Shown in pieces: positions 33,499 through 42,082 of a stretch of 64,000 nucleotides of DNA. Source of the DNA: Sphingomonas sp. dw_22 (lineage in GTDB: Bacteria > Pseudomonadota > Alphaproteobacteria > Sphingomonadales > Sphingomonadaceae); contig NZ_JAAVVE010000004.1 of NCBI RefSeq assembly GCF_018449795.1, forward strand, positions 92,193 through 156,192. Direction: 5' to 3'. Every line of letters begins with the position of its first letter. Positions within the stretch are counted from its first letter, which is position 1. Below the pieces are notes generated by a model. That model saw only the letters and a program-made list of their open reading frames with translations, had not been told where the DNA came from and did not search any database. A program made the translations under genes and the position numbers.

Positions 33499-35052
33499 TT
33501 AAACCGCGAGCAACTGCTCGTCGTCGGCGTTTATCCGGGCGATGAGTTCGCGGTGCGAGGGGAGATCGTGCATCGCGCGCTCGCCGAAATTGCGGATGCG
33601 CGCGAAGATCCGCTCCGCCGCGGCGACATGGGGGAAATCGCCGCGCGCCGGCCCCAGATCGGTTTTGAACTCCATCCCGTAGAGGATGTACTGATAGTTG
33701 AAGAAGGCGAAGCTTTCGAGATCGAGGACGAAATCGAAGCGGCCGGGCGGGCGATAGCGCCATTGATCGAGCAGTCCGGCCAGCCGATCGGGAATCGAGC
33801 CGGCCTGAGTGTTGTTGCGCCAGAAGGGCTCCCGGCGCTGGCTGAGGCAGTAATGGAGCTTCAGGAAGGAGACGATGTTCTCGTAGCGCGCCGTCATCAG
33901 CTCGTTGAAGCGCCTGGCGGGCGCATCGATCGGGCCGTTATGCGGGAACAGTTCCGCGATCATGCCGATCGCGGCTTCGATCAGCACCACGCCGGTCGAT
34001 TCGAGCGGCTCGAGGAAGCCCGCCGACAGGCCGACCGCAATGCAGTTCTTCACCCATTGCCGTTCGCGATAGCCGGGCTCGAACGGGATGCGGCGCGGCG
34101 CGATCTCGACATCGCCCGCGCCGATATAGTCGTGGAGGATCTCGGCAGCGCGATCGTCGTCGATATGGTCGCTTGAATAGACGCAGCCGATGCCGCGCGC
34201 GCCGGCCAGGCCGATGTCCCACGTCCAGCCCGCTTCATGCGCGGTGGCGATGGTGAAGCTTTCCAGCGGCGTGTCGGGCCGGTCATAGGGAATCTTGCAG
34301 GCGAGCGCGCGATTGGTGAACAGGCTGGAGCGTACCGACTTGAACGGCGCCTGCATCGCGCTGCCGATCAACTCGGCGCGGAAACCCGTGCAGTCGATAT
34401 AGAGATCGGCTTTCATCTCACCATGGCCGTCGGTCAGGACATGATCGATCGCGCCGTCGGAATCGAGCGCGACGCCGTTCAACCTGTCCTCGATATGCCG
34501 GACGCCCAGCTCCCGACCCCGGGCAGCGAGCACCCGGGCCAGCCGCGCCGCATCGAAATGATAGGCATAGTTGAGCGGCCCGCCGAAATCCCCCTCATGC
34601 GCGCGCTTGGGCGCGCGGCGGGCATCGGCGACGCGGTTCTGGATCGTCACGGCCTGGGCGAAGGGCGGGCGGGTCTTCTCGTCCTGGAGCAGCCAATAGG
34701 CCGCCAGGTTCGCCCCTTCGGCATAGAAGGGCGCTTCGAACGGGTGGAGGAAATGGCTGTGCGCGCCGTTTTCGGGCGTGTGGACCCAATCGGTGAAGCG
34801 GATACCCTGCTTGAACGTCGCCGAAGTGCCCCGGATGAACTGGCCTTCATCGATCCCGAGGAACTTCAGCGTCTCGCGGATGGTGGGGAAGGTGCCTTCA
34901 CCCACGCCGACGATGCCGATATCGGGGGATTCGAGCAGCGTGATCTCCAGATGGCCGCGCCCGGAAAGATCGAGGAACCTGGCGAGATACGCCGCGGTCA
35001 GCCAGCCGGCCGTGCCGCCGCCGACCACCAGAATGCGTCGCTTCCGCTCCAT
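33499..35052 (-). CDS. Flavin-dependent tryptophan-halogenase-like protein
   Basis: A 517-residue flavoprotein of the tryptophan 7-halogenase family (PrnA-like). The FAD motif is GGGTAGW (11-17). A lysine at the catalytic position is K81 (GTSATFKQGIRF), and the conserved glutamate is present in SAGFLEPLESTGV (345-355). The halogenase signature WxWxIP appears as WTWDIG (276-281): both tryptophans are kept but the proline is replaced by glycine. FADH2 would be supplied by a separate reductase, none of which is adjacent. Sphingomonads often carry such genes next to TonB receptors; here there is none, and the substrate is unknown. Confidence 0.88.
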   Translation of the reverse strand: MERKRRILVVGGGTAGWLTAAYLARFLDLSGRGHLEITLLESPDIGIVGVGEGTFPTIRETLKFLGIDEGQFIRGTSATFKQGIRFTDWVHTPENGAHSHFLHPFEAPFYAEGANLAAYWLLQDEKTRPPFAQAVTIQNRVADARRAPKRAHEGDFGGPLNYAYHFDAARLARVLAARGRELGVRHIEDRLNGVALDSDGAIDHVLTDGHGEMKADLYIDCTGFRAELIGSAMQAPFKSVRSSLFTNRALACKIPYDRPDTPLESFTIATAHEAGWTWDIGLAGARGIGCVYSSDHIDDDRAAEILHDYIGAGDVEIAPRRIPFEPGYRERQWVKNCIAVGLSAGFLEPLESTGVVLIEAAIGMIAELFPHNGPIDAPARRFNELMTARYENIVSFLKLHYCLSQRREPFWRNNTQAGSIPDRLAGLLDQWRYRPPGRFDFVLDLESFAFFNYQYILYGMEFKTDLGPARGDFPHVAAAERIFARIRNFGERAMHDLPSHRELIARINADDEQLLAV

Positions 35053-35184
35053 ATCCGCTGCATATCCCAGCCGGCATCAGCCGAACAGGCTGTGCAAAAC
35101 CTTTGTATGCGCCATTAGCGGAATGCGCGTTGCTAATGTTGCCTATATATTGCAGCGCGCGAGTCCGCGTTTCTGAGGGATCCC

Positions 35185-38100
35185 ATGTCTCGGCCCATCT
35201 TCTTCGATCCCTCCGGCAGCCGGCGACGCTGGACCCTGCGCGCGGTCGTCGTGGCGATATTGCTCGTGGTGGCGACGGCGGTGGTGTTCGCGATCACCAT
35301 CCTCGACGTGCCGCGCGGCGGCGACCTGCCGGTGCGCTGGGGCAGCACCAAGCCGGCGGCACTCCATTCGAAGGACGCGCGGGGGCACAAGGGCGGACGC
35401 TGGCTTCCGGCCGGAAACGCCAAGACGATCGGATCGGCGCTGACGATCGGCTTCTACGTTCCGTGGGACCAGTCGAGCGCGAGTTCGCTCCAGCGCAATA
35501 TCCGCAATCTCGATTGGGTGGTGCCCGCGCTGGTGACGGTCGCGGGGCCGAAGCACGCGATGCATATCCAGGACGACGTGCCTTTCGCCGCCATCCTCGC
35601 CGGAGCGCCGCACCCACCCAAGGTGCTGCCGATGGTGCAGAACCTGGCGAACGAGCAATGGGACGGGGCCGGCGCGGCCAGGCTGATCGCCGATCCCGCC
35701 GCGCGAGCGAAGTTCGTGCACGACCTCGCGGCGATGGTCGCGGCGCGCAAGCAGGCCGGGCTGGTGATGGATTTCGAGAGCCTGCCGGCCGGTGCCGTGC
35801 CGCACTATCTCGGGCTGCTCGCGCAGATCAACGCCGCCTTGCCCAAGGACAAGGTGCTCGCCGTCACCGTGCCCGCGGGCGATCCGGACTGGGACTATAA
35901 GCGCTTCGCCGCCGTCGCCGATCGCGTAATCCTGATGAACTACGACCAGCATTGGCAGGGCGGGACCGCCGGGCCGATCGCGGCGCAGCCTTGGTTCGTC
36001 GATCAGTTGCGCAGCGCCGTGCGGCAGATCGGCGCGGAGAAGCTGATCGTCGCGATCGGCAGCTATGCCTATGACTGGCACGGCAGCAAGGTGGATGCAC
36101 TCAGCATCGAAGAGGCGTGGATCGCCGCGCATGACAGCGAGGCGCCGATCGAGTTCGACAAGGCGAGCGGCAACGCCGCCTTCGCCTATGACGAGGACAA
36201 TGGCGAGCATCACGAGATCTGGATGCTGGATGCCACGGCGACGTGGAACCAGCTCCAGGCCGTGCGCGCGATGGGCGTGGGCAGCGTCGCGCTGTGGAGG
36301 CTGGGGACCGAGGATGCCGGGGTCTGGCCGGCGCTCCAGGCGTTCCGCAACGGTGGGCGGCCCGACCTGGGCACGATGGTGCCGGCGAGCGAAGTCGATG
36401 TCGAGGGATCGGGCGAGATATTGCGCGTCACCGCATCGCCCACCAACGGTCGGCGCGAGGTGCATTTCGATGCGGCGGGGATCATCCGCGATGTCGATTA
36501 TGCGGTGCTGCCCACGCCCTATGTCGTCTCGCGCACCGGCGCCGCGCCGAAGCTGGTGGCGCTGACCTTCGACGACGGGCCGGATACGACCTACACGCCG
36601 CAGATTCTGGACATATTGAAGCGCGAGAAGGTGCCCGGGACATTCTTCATCATCGGCGAGAATGCGCTCCAGCACCCGCTGCTGCTGCGCCGGATGGTCG
36701 CCGAGGGGCATGAGCTGGGCAACCATACCTATACCCACCCCAATCTAGCGCTCGCTTCGGCGCGCAGCACCTCGATCGAGCTCAATGCGACCCAGCGGCT
36801 GGTCCAGGCCTATACCGGCCGCGGCATGCGGCTGTTCCGCGCGCCCTATTTCGGCGATGCCGAGCCGACCACGGCGGACGAGCTCGATCCCGCCGTGGTG
36901 GCGCAGCAGCAGGGCTATACGGTGGTCGGCCTCCATGCCGATCCGGACGACTGGAAGCGGCCCGGCGTCGATGCGATCATCCAGCGCGCGGTGTCGCAGG
37001 TGCTCGCCGCCTCGCCCGAGCGATCGGCCAATGTCGTCCTGCTCCATGACGGCGGCGGCGAGCGCAGCCAGACGGTGACCGCGCTCCCGCAGATCATCGC
37101 CCAGTTGCGCGCCAAGGGATACAGTTTCGTGCCGGTGTCGCAGCTCGCCGGGCTCTCGCGCGACGCGGTGATGCCGAAGATCGAGGGAAGCGACCTGCTG
37201 GCGGTGCGCGCCGATGTGGCGATCTTCGTGGTGCTCGCGGGGCTGGCGGCGGCGCTTCGATGGCTGTTCTTCGTCGCGATCACGCTGGGCATCGCGCGGG
37301 CGCTGATCCTCGCGGGGCTGGCGCTTCGCCAGCGGCGGCGCGAGCGGGGCGAGAAGCCTGTCTTCATGCCGACCGTCTCGGTCATCATCCCCGCCTATAA
37401 CGAGGAGCGCGTGATCGAGGGATCGATCCGCCGCGTGCTGGCGAGCGACTATCCGGCGATCGAGCTGATCGTCGCCGACGACGGATCGAAGGATGCGACC
37501 AGCGCGATCGTGGCACGGGAGTTCGGCGACGATCCGCGCGTGACGCTGCTGACGCTGGAGAATGGCGGCAAGGCGGCGGCGCTCAACCGTGCGCTGCAAT
37601 CGGCCAGGGGCGAGGTCATCATCGCGCTCGACGCCGATACCCAGTTCGAGCCCGAGACGATCGGACGGCTGGCGCGCTGGTTCGTCGATCCCAAGCTGGG
37701 CGCGGTGGCGGGCAATGCCCAGGTGGGCAACCGCGTCAATCTCGTCACCCGCTGGCAGGCGGTGGAATATGTGACTGCGCAGAATCTGGAGCGGCGCGCG
37801 CTTGCGGGCTTCAACGCGATCACCGTAGTTCCCGGCGCGGTGGGGGCCTGGCGCCGCGCCGCGCTCGATGCCGTGGGCGGCTATCCCGAGGATACGCTGG
37901 CCGAGGACCAGGATCTGACCATCGCGATCCAGCGCGGGGGCTGGCGCGTGACTTATGATACCGACGCGGTCGCCTGGACCGAGGCGCCCGAGAGCTTCAA
38001 GGCGCTCGCCAAACAGCGCTATCGCTGGGCGTTCGGGACGCTCCAGTGCCTGTGGAAGCATCGCGGCATCTATCGCGATCGCGACCGTTCGGCGCGCGGG

Positions 38101-38511
38101 CTGGCGCTGGTGGGCCTTCCCCAGGCCTGGATATTCCAGATCGGGTTCGCCGCGATCTCGCCGCTGATCGACCTCGCCCTGGTGGTGGCGGTGATCGGGA
38201 CCGCGATCAACGTGTCGCAGCATGGCTGGGAGCAGACCCAGGGCGATGTCGGCACCATGGCGATCTATTGGGTGGCCTTCACTGCGATAGACGTGGGCTG
38301 CGGCTGGATCGCCTACCGGCTCAACAGCCGCAAGATCCGCTATCCCGCGCTGCTGCTGGTGGCGCAGCGCTTCGTCTATCGCCAGCTCATGTACTGGGTG
38401 GTGCTGCGCGCGATCAGCTCCGCCGTGGGCGGTTGGTGGGTCGGCTGGGGCAAGCTGGAGCGCAGCGGGCGGGTGGGGACGGGCGCGCCCGCTGCGCAGA
38501 ATCCGGGCTGA
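35185..38511 (+). CDS. Three-domain polysaccharide enzyme: GH18-like glycosidase, NodB-type deacetylase and GT2 glycosyltransferase
   Basis: A 1108-residue membrane protein. After an N-terminal membrane anchor (about 18-40) comes a YaaH-like GH18 domain (about 85-395) with D196 and E198 in VMDFESLP as catalytic acids. A NodB polysaccharide deacetylase follows (about 455-655): TFDDGPD (461-467), metal ligands H514 and H518 in NHTYTHPN, RAPYFGD and LLHDGGG. After a membrane pair (about 675-712) lies a processive family 2 glycosyltransferase (about 728-960): PAYNEE, DAD (818-820), EDQD (907-910) and QRYRW (944-948), then C-terminal membrane helices. The glycosidase and deacetylase should face the periplasm and the transferase the cytoplasm. 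It resembles PgaC and PgaB activities joined in one chain. Confidence 0.92.
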   Translation: MSRPIFFDPSGSRRRWTLRAVVVAILLVVATAVVFAITILDVPRGGDLPVRWGSTKPAALHSKDARGHKGGRWLPAGNAKTIGSALTIGFYVPWDQSSASSLQRNIRNLDWVVPALVTVAGPKHAMHIQDDVPFAAILAGAPHPPKVLPMVQNLANEQWDGAGAARLIADPAARAKFVHDLAAMVAARKQAGLVMDFESLPAGAVPHYLGLLAQINAALPKDKVLAVTVPAGDPDWDYKRFAAVADRVILMNYDQHWQGGTAGPIAAQPWFVDQLRSAVRQIGAEKLIVAIGSYAYDWHGSKVDALSIEEAWIAAHDSEAPIEFDKASGNAAFAYDEDNGEHHEIWMLDATATWNQLQAVRAMGVGSVALWRLGTEDAGVWPALQAFRNGGRPDLGTMVPASEVDVEGSGEILRVTASPTNGRREVHFDAAGIIRDVDYAVLPTPYVVSRTGAAPKLVALTFDDGPDTTYTPQILDILKREKVPGTFFIIGENALQHPLLLRRMVAEGHELGNHTYTHPNLALASARSTSIELNATQRLVQAYTGRGMRLFRAPYFGDAEPTTADELDPAVVAQQQGYTVVGLHADPDDWKRPGVDAIIQRAVSQVLAASPERSANVVLLHDGGGERSQTVTALPQIIAQLRAKGYSFVPVSQLAGLSRDAVMPKIEGSDLLAVRADVAIFVVLAGLAAALRWLFFVAITLGIARALILAGLALRQRRRERGEKPVFMPTVSVIIPAYNEERVIEGSIRRVLASDYPAIELIVADDGSKDATSAIVAREFGDDPRVTLLTLENGGKAAALNRALQSARGEVIIALDADTQFEPETIGRLARWFVDPKLGAVAGNAQVGNRVNLVTRWQAVEYVTAQNLERRALAGFNAITVVPGAVGAWRRAALDAVGGYPEDTLAEDQDLTIAIQRGGWRVTYDTDAVAWTEAPESFKALAKQRYRWAFGTLQCLWKHRGIYRDRDRSARGLALVGLPQAWIFQIGFAAISPLIDLALVVAVIGTAINVSQHGWEQTQGDVGTMAIYWVAFTAIDVGCGWIAYRLNSRKIRYPALLLVAQRFVYRQLMYWVVLRAISSAVGGWWVGWGKLERSGRVGTGAPAAQNPG

Positions 38512-38518
38512 GGAGCGC

Positions 38519-38833
38519 TCAGCCCGGCAGCACGAGCCGGGCGTCGCGCACTTTCACCATGGCCTCCACATTGCCGAGCAATATCTGTGCGGCGCGCTCC
38601 GGCAGGCCATCGACCGCCACTTCGAGCCAGAGATGATCGTCCCGCCGCTCGGACGTGATGGTCAGCGGAACCAGCGCGTGGCGGGAGACGAGGTCGAGCA
38701 CCCGCAGCAGCACATTGGGGCAGATCTCCGCTTCCACCTGCAATCGGCAGAGGCGGTCGTTCGGGGTCTTGCGGACAGGGCGATACAGGGTGGGCGCGCT
38801 CGATATGGCGCGCGCGCAATCTTGGTGCGACAT
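38519..38833 (-). CDS. ACT-like domain protein
   Basis: A 104-residue protein whose centre (RLQVEAEICPNVLLRVLDLVSRHALVPLTITSERRDDHLWLEVAV) has the beta-alpha-beta-beta pattern of an ACT domain, closest to IlvM, the small regulatory subunit of acetolactate synthase isozyme II. The N-terminal 30 residues are not conserved-looking. No ilvG-type gene is adjacent, so it may be a stand-alone amino-acid-sensing protein. It converges on the large GH18/GT2 gene with 7 bases between stops. Confidence 0.6.
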   Translation of the reverse strand: MSHQDCARAISSAPTLYRPVRKTPNDRLCRLQVEAEICPNVLLRVLDLVSRHALVPLTITSERRDDHLWLEVAVDGLPERAAQILLGNVEAMVKVRDARLVLPG

Positions 38834-39181
38834 GGGAAATCCATCGATTCGAAACTGGAAATGACGAGCCGCGAGAGGCGGCCCCGACGCGCGCCGGATC
38901 AGCCGATCCGGCAGCCACTAATTCGCTGGCGGCTCCGTTCGCGCACGAACGAAGCGCCGGAGCTAAGTCGCTCCGCCGTCCGGATCGTGATCGCCATCAG
39001 AGCCTCGGTCATCCAACTGCCCGATATCGTGGAATGCCGCGCATATCGGTCCGGTGGGGATTTATCAATGCCGCGCTCGCCGGAAGGTCGCGCGCCGATT
39101 GATACGACGCGGGTCAGGTTCTAGATTCCCCGTGCCGGCCTGCTTCGCCGTGCGCATTCGGACATCAAGGGAGAATCAGCA
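38834..39181. other. Structured divergent intergenic region
   Basis: These 348 bases separate the ACT-like gene (leftward) and the SDR gene (rightward), and I see no gene in them. Two perfect inverted repeats stand out: GCCGGATC-agcc-GATCCGGC (38893-38912) and CGTTCG-cgca-CGAACG (38935-38950), the second nested inside GCTCCG...CGGAGC. They could be operators, or the stems of a small RNA. A good AGGGAGA ribosome site precedes the SDR start. Confidence 0.5.
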
Positions 39182-40000
39182 ATGGACGCCATCGCGCCCG
39201 GCCATGTGGCCGTCGTCACCGGAGCCGCCAGAGGGATCGGGCTCGCCGCCGCCCGCAGGTTCGCGGCCGAAGGGATGCGGGTCTGCCTTGTCGACAAGGC
39301 GCCGGCGGTGGCCGAGGCAGCTGCTGCGATCGGTCCCGAAGCCGCGTCGTTCCTCGTCGATGTGAGCGACCGGGCCGCCGTCGAGTCGCTCGCCGGGGAA
39401 GTGCGCGCGCGTTTCGGCCCGGTTTCGGTGCTGATGAACAATGCGGCCATCCATGGTGGCGCCGATGCTCTGTCGAGCCCTGACATCTGGGACAGCGTGA
39501 TCGGGATCAACCTGATGGGCGTGGTGCACGGCGTCCAGGCGTTCGTGCCGGCGATGATCGACGGCGGAAAGCCCGGGCTCGTCATCAACACGGGCTCCAA
39601 GCAGGGAATCACCCAGCCGCCCGGCAACACGGCGTATAATGTCAGCAAGTCCGCGGTGAAGGCGCTGACCGAGGGGCTGGCGCACAGCCTGCTGGAGAAG
39701 ACCGGGGGGCGTATCGGCGCACATCTCCTGATCCCGGGCTTCACCTTCACCGGCATGACGCGCTCGGGCGGCGAGAAGCCCGCCGGCGCCTGGACTGCGG
39801 AGCAGGTGATCGACTTCATGATGGAACGGATGGCGGCGGGCGACTTCTACATCCTGTGCCCGGACAATGAAGTCACCCGGGATCTGGACGAAAAACGCAT
39901 GGCCTGGACGATGGGCGACGTGATCGAGAATCGGCCGGCGCTCTCGCGCTGGCATCCGAAGTATCGAGAAGCCTTCGCCGCGTTCATGGCTGAGGACTGA
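39182..40000 (+). CDS. Short-chain dehydrogenase/reductase (SDR)
   Basis: A 272-residue classical SDR. The cofactor motif is TGAARGIG (13-20), D38 region (LVDKAP) suggests NAD(H) preference, NNAA is at 86-89, and the catalytic S139, Y152 and K156 are in place (YNVSK). The C-terminal 60 residues include ERMAAGDFYILCPDNEVTRDLDEKRM, found in a subset of SDRs annotated only as oxidoreductases. Substrate unknown. Start ATG 39182 follows AGGGAGA. Confidence 0.9.
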   Translation: MDAIAPGHVAVVTGAARGIGLAAARRFAAEGMRVCLVDKAPAVAEAAAAIGPEAASFLVDVSDRAAVESLAGEVRARFGPVSVLMNNAAIHGGADALSSPDIWDSVIGINLMGVVHGVQAFVPAMIDGGKPGLVINTGSKQGITQPPGNTAYNVSKSAVKALTEGLAHSLLEKTGGRIGAHLLIPGFTFTGMTRSGGEKPAGAWTAEQVIDFMMERMAAGDFYILCPDNEVTRDLDEKRMAWTMGDVIENRPALSRWHPKYREAFAAFMAED

Positions 40001-40006
40001 CTGAGG

Positions 40007-40038
40007 TGGCCGGGGGAGGATCGGTTTCCTCGGCCAGT
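40007..40038 (+). terminator. Possible terminator after the SDR gene
   Basis: TGGCCG-ggg-GAGGA and TCCTC-GGCCA form an imperfect stem around tcggtt, a few bases past the SDR stop. No U-tract follows beyond a short CTTT, so this is a weak call. Confidence 0.35.
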
Positions 40039-40072
40039 GCCTTTCGGCCGCGCCGGCGAGGCTGGAAACAAG

Positions 40073-40147
40073 TGGCTCCCCGGGCCTGATTCGAACAGGC
40101 GACCATTCGATTAACAGTCGAACGCTCTACCGCTGAGCTACCGGGGA
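40073..40147 (-). tRNA. tRNA-Asn (anticodon GUU)
   Basis: The reverse strand begins TCCCCGGTAGCTCAGCGGTA and contains anticodon loop CTGTTAA (GUU), the T-arm GTTCGAATC and acceptor CCGGGGA plus discriminator G, with CCA encoded (40073-40075). All four arms pair. No integrase lies next to it. Confidence 0.96.
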
Positions 40148-40221
40148 ATGCCGTCTTGTAGCGGCCTGGGCCGCTGCGGAGGGGCGCCTATAGCAGCGGG
40201 TTTTCGTGCTTTGCAAGGGGC

Positions 40222-40992
40222 TCAGGCGATGAATTGTTCCATCGTTATGCGATCGTCCAGTGCATGCTCGGGATCGAAGAGCAAAGTGAGGTCGCGCATA
40301 TGGTCGATCTCCACCTGGACCTCGGCGACTTCGCGCACCTCGCGCTGATCGGCGACGGCGCTGACCGGGCGCTTGTCCGCCTCCAGCACGCGCAGGCCGA
40401 TGCGGGTCTTCTCGGGAAGAATCGCGCCACGCCAGCGCCGAGGGCGGAACGGGCTGATCGGCGTGAGCGCCAGCAGCGCCGAGCCGAGCGGCAGGATCGG
40501 CCCCTGGGCGGAGAAATTATACGCGGTCGATCCGGCTGGCGTGGCCACCAGGATGCCGTCGCACACCAACTCGGGCAGCACGATGCGATCGTTGACGGTG
40601 ACTTCGATCTTGGCGGTCTGGCGGGTCTCGCGCAGCAGCGAGACCTCGTTGATCGCAGGCAGCGTGCAATGCTCGCCGTCGACCGTGATCGCGGTCATGC
40701 TGAGCGGGGAGACGCGGAACGGCTTGGTGCGGGCCAGGCGCTGATCGAGCCCTTCGAGCGCCCAGTCGTTCATCAGGAAGCCGATCGTGCCCAGGTTCAT
40801 GCCGAACACCGGGACGATCCGCCGACGCTCCAGCATCGCGTGAAGCGTCTGGAGCATGAAGCCGTCGCCGCCCAGCGCCACGACCTGCTCGGCCTGGTCG
40901 AGCGGCACCCAGTCGTAAGCCTGGCGCAGTTCCTCGGCCGCGATCTGGGCGGGAGCGGTGGGGGAGGCGAGCAACGCGCGGGGGATCGTCAT
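40222..40992 (-). CDS. nadK: NAD kinase
   Basis: A 256-residue NAD kinase that makes NADP from NAD and ATP. The GGDG motif is at 41-44 (VVALGGDGFMLQTL), followed by FGMNLGTIGFLMND, NEVSLLRETRQTAKIEV and the DGILVATPAGSTAYNFSAQGPILPL loop, all diagnostic. Its start overlaps the moaA stop by four bases. Confidence 0.95.
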   Translation of the reverse strand: MTIPRALLASPTAPAQIAAEELRQAYDWVPLDQAEQVVALGGDGFMLQTLHAMLERRRIVPVFGMNLGTIGFLMNDWALEGLDQRLARTKPFRVSPLSMTAITVDGEHCTLPAINEVSLLRETRQTAKIEVTVNDRIVLPELVCDGILVATPAGSTAYNFSAQGPILPLGSALLALTPISPFRPRRWRGAILPEKTRIGLRVLEADKRPVSAVADQREVREVAEVQVEIDHMRDLTLLFDPEHALDDRITMEQFIA

Positions 40993-42002
40993 CCGCCGGT
41001 GACGCTCATGTGGCGCGCGACCGCGGGCGCCGCGCCGCGGACGATGTGGAAATCATGCGCCTCCGGCTTGCTGCCCAGCGCCTGGTCGATACGGATGTCG
41101 ACCAGGGTGAGGCCGCCGGTGCGGATCGCGGCCTTGAGATCGACCGAATCCTCATGGCCCAGGCACATATGGAGCCGTCCGTCGGTGGAGAGGCGGACGC
41201 GGTTGCAGGTCGCGCAAAAATTGCCGGTGAGGGGCGAGATCAGGCCCAGCCGCGTGCCGGTGCCGGCGACGCGCCAATAGCGTGCGGGGCCGCCGCTGTT
41301 GTGGGTATCGGGGAGCAGATCGAATTGCTTGCGCAACTCGTCCATCACCCGGGTAAGCGGGAGGAAGCGATCGGCGCGGTCCTCGTCGATCGTGCCGAGC
41401 GGCATCGTCTCGATCAGCGACAGGTCCATGCCCTGCGCGACCGCCCAGGCGAGCATCGGAGCGAATTCGCGGTCGTTGAAGCCCTTCAGCGCGACCATGT
41501 TGATCTTGACCGCCAAGCCGGCTGCGCGGGCGGCGGCGATGCCCTCCAGCACCTTCGACACGTCGCCATGGCGGGTGATGGTGCGGAAGGTCTCGGGATC
41601 GCGGCTGTCGATGCTCACATTGACGCGGCGGATGCCGGCAGCGAACAGTGCCTCGGCATGTTCGGCCAGGTGCGTGCCGTTGGTGGTGAGCGTGAGTTCG
41701 TCGAGGGCCGTGCCGACATGGCGGCCGAGCCGGCGCGCGAGATCGATCATGTCGCGCCGCACCAGCGGTTCGCCGCCCGTCAACCGGATCTTGCGCACGC
41801 CGCGGGCGATGAAGCGTTCGGCGATCAGCGCGATCTCGTCGAGGCTGAGCAGCGCGTCCCGGGGCAGGAACGTCATCCGTTCGGACATGCAATAGCGGCA
41901 GCGCAGGTCGCAGCGATCTGTCACGGAAATGCGCAGATAGCGGATCGCGCGACCATGACGATCCACCAGAGCTTTGGGCGCAAGGGCAGGATCGCTGGCC
42001 AT
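40989..42002 (-). CDS. moaA: GTP 3',8-cyclase MoaA (molybdenum cofactor synthesis)
   Basis: A 337-residue radical SAM enzyme that starts molybdopterin synthesis from GTP together with MoaC. The N-terminal cluster motif is C31-x3-C35-x2-C38 (DRCDLRCRYCMSERM). The C-terminal cluster is in FCATCNRVRLSTDGRLHMCLG, and the protein ends in the functional GG tail (VTGG). The orphan iron-sulfur subunit at 17291 would belong to a molybdenum enzyme that needs this cofactor. It overlaps nadK, so the two are co-transcribed. Confidence 0.95.
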   Translation of the reverse strand: MASDPALAPKALVDRHGRAIRYLRISVTDRCDLRCRYCMSERMTFLPRDALLSLDEIALIAERFIARGVRKIRLTGGEPLVRRDMIDLARRLGRHVGTALDELTLTTNGTHLAEHAEALFAAGIRRVNVSIDSRDPETFRTITRHGDVSKVLEGIAAARAAGLAVKINMVALKGFNDREFAPMLAWAVAQGMDLSLIETMPLGTIDEDRADRFLPLTRVMDELRKQFDLLPDTHNSGGPARYWRVAGTGTRLGLISPLTGNFCATCNRVRLSTDGRLHMCLGHEDSVDLKAAIRTGGLTLVDIRIDQALGSKPEAHDFHIVRGAAPAVARHMSVTGG

Positions 42003-42082
42003 TCTGCTTGGGTAAGCACTCCTTCCCGAGCAAACAACCCTTGCGATGGCGGTTCCGTCCGTTACCCACTATCGGTCTGCCC

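Noticed and set aside
40076..40221. Second integration site at tRNA-Asn
   Set aside because: No integrase or direct repeat flanks this tRNA; nadK and moaA follow in normal order.
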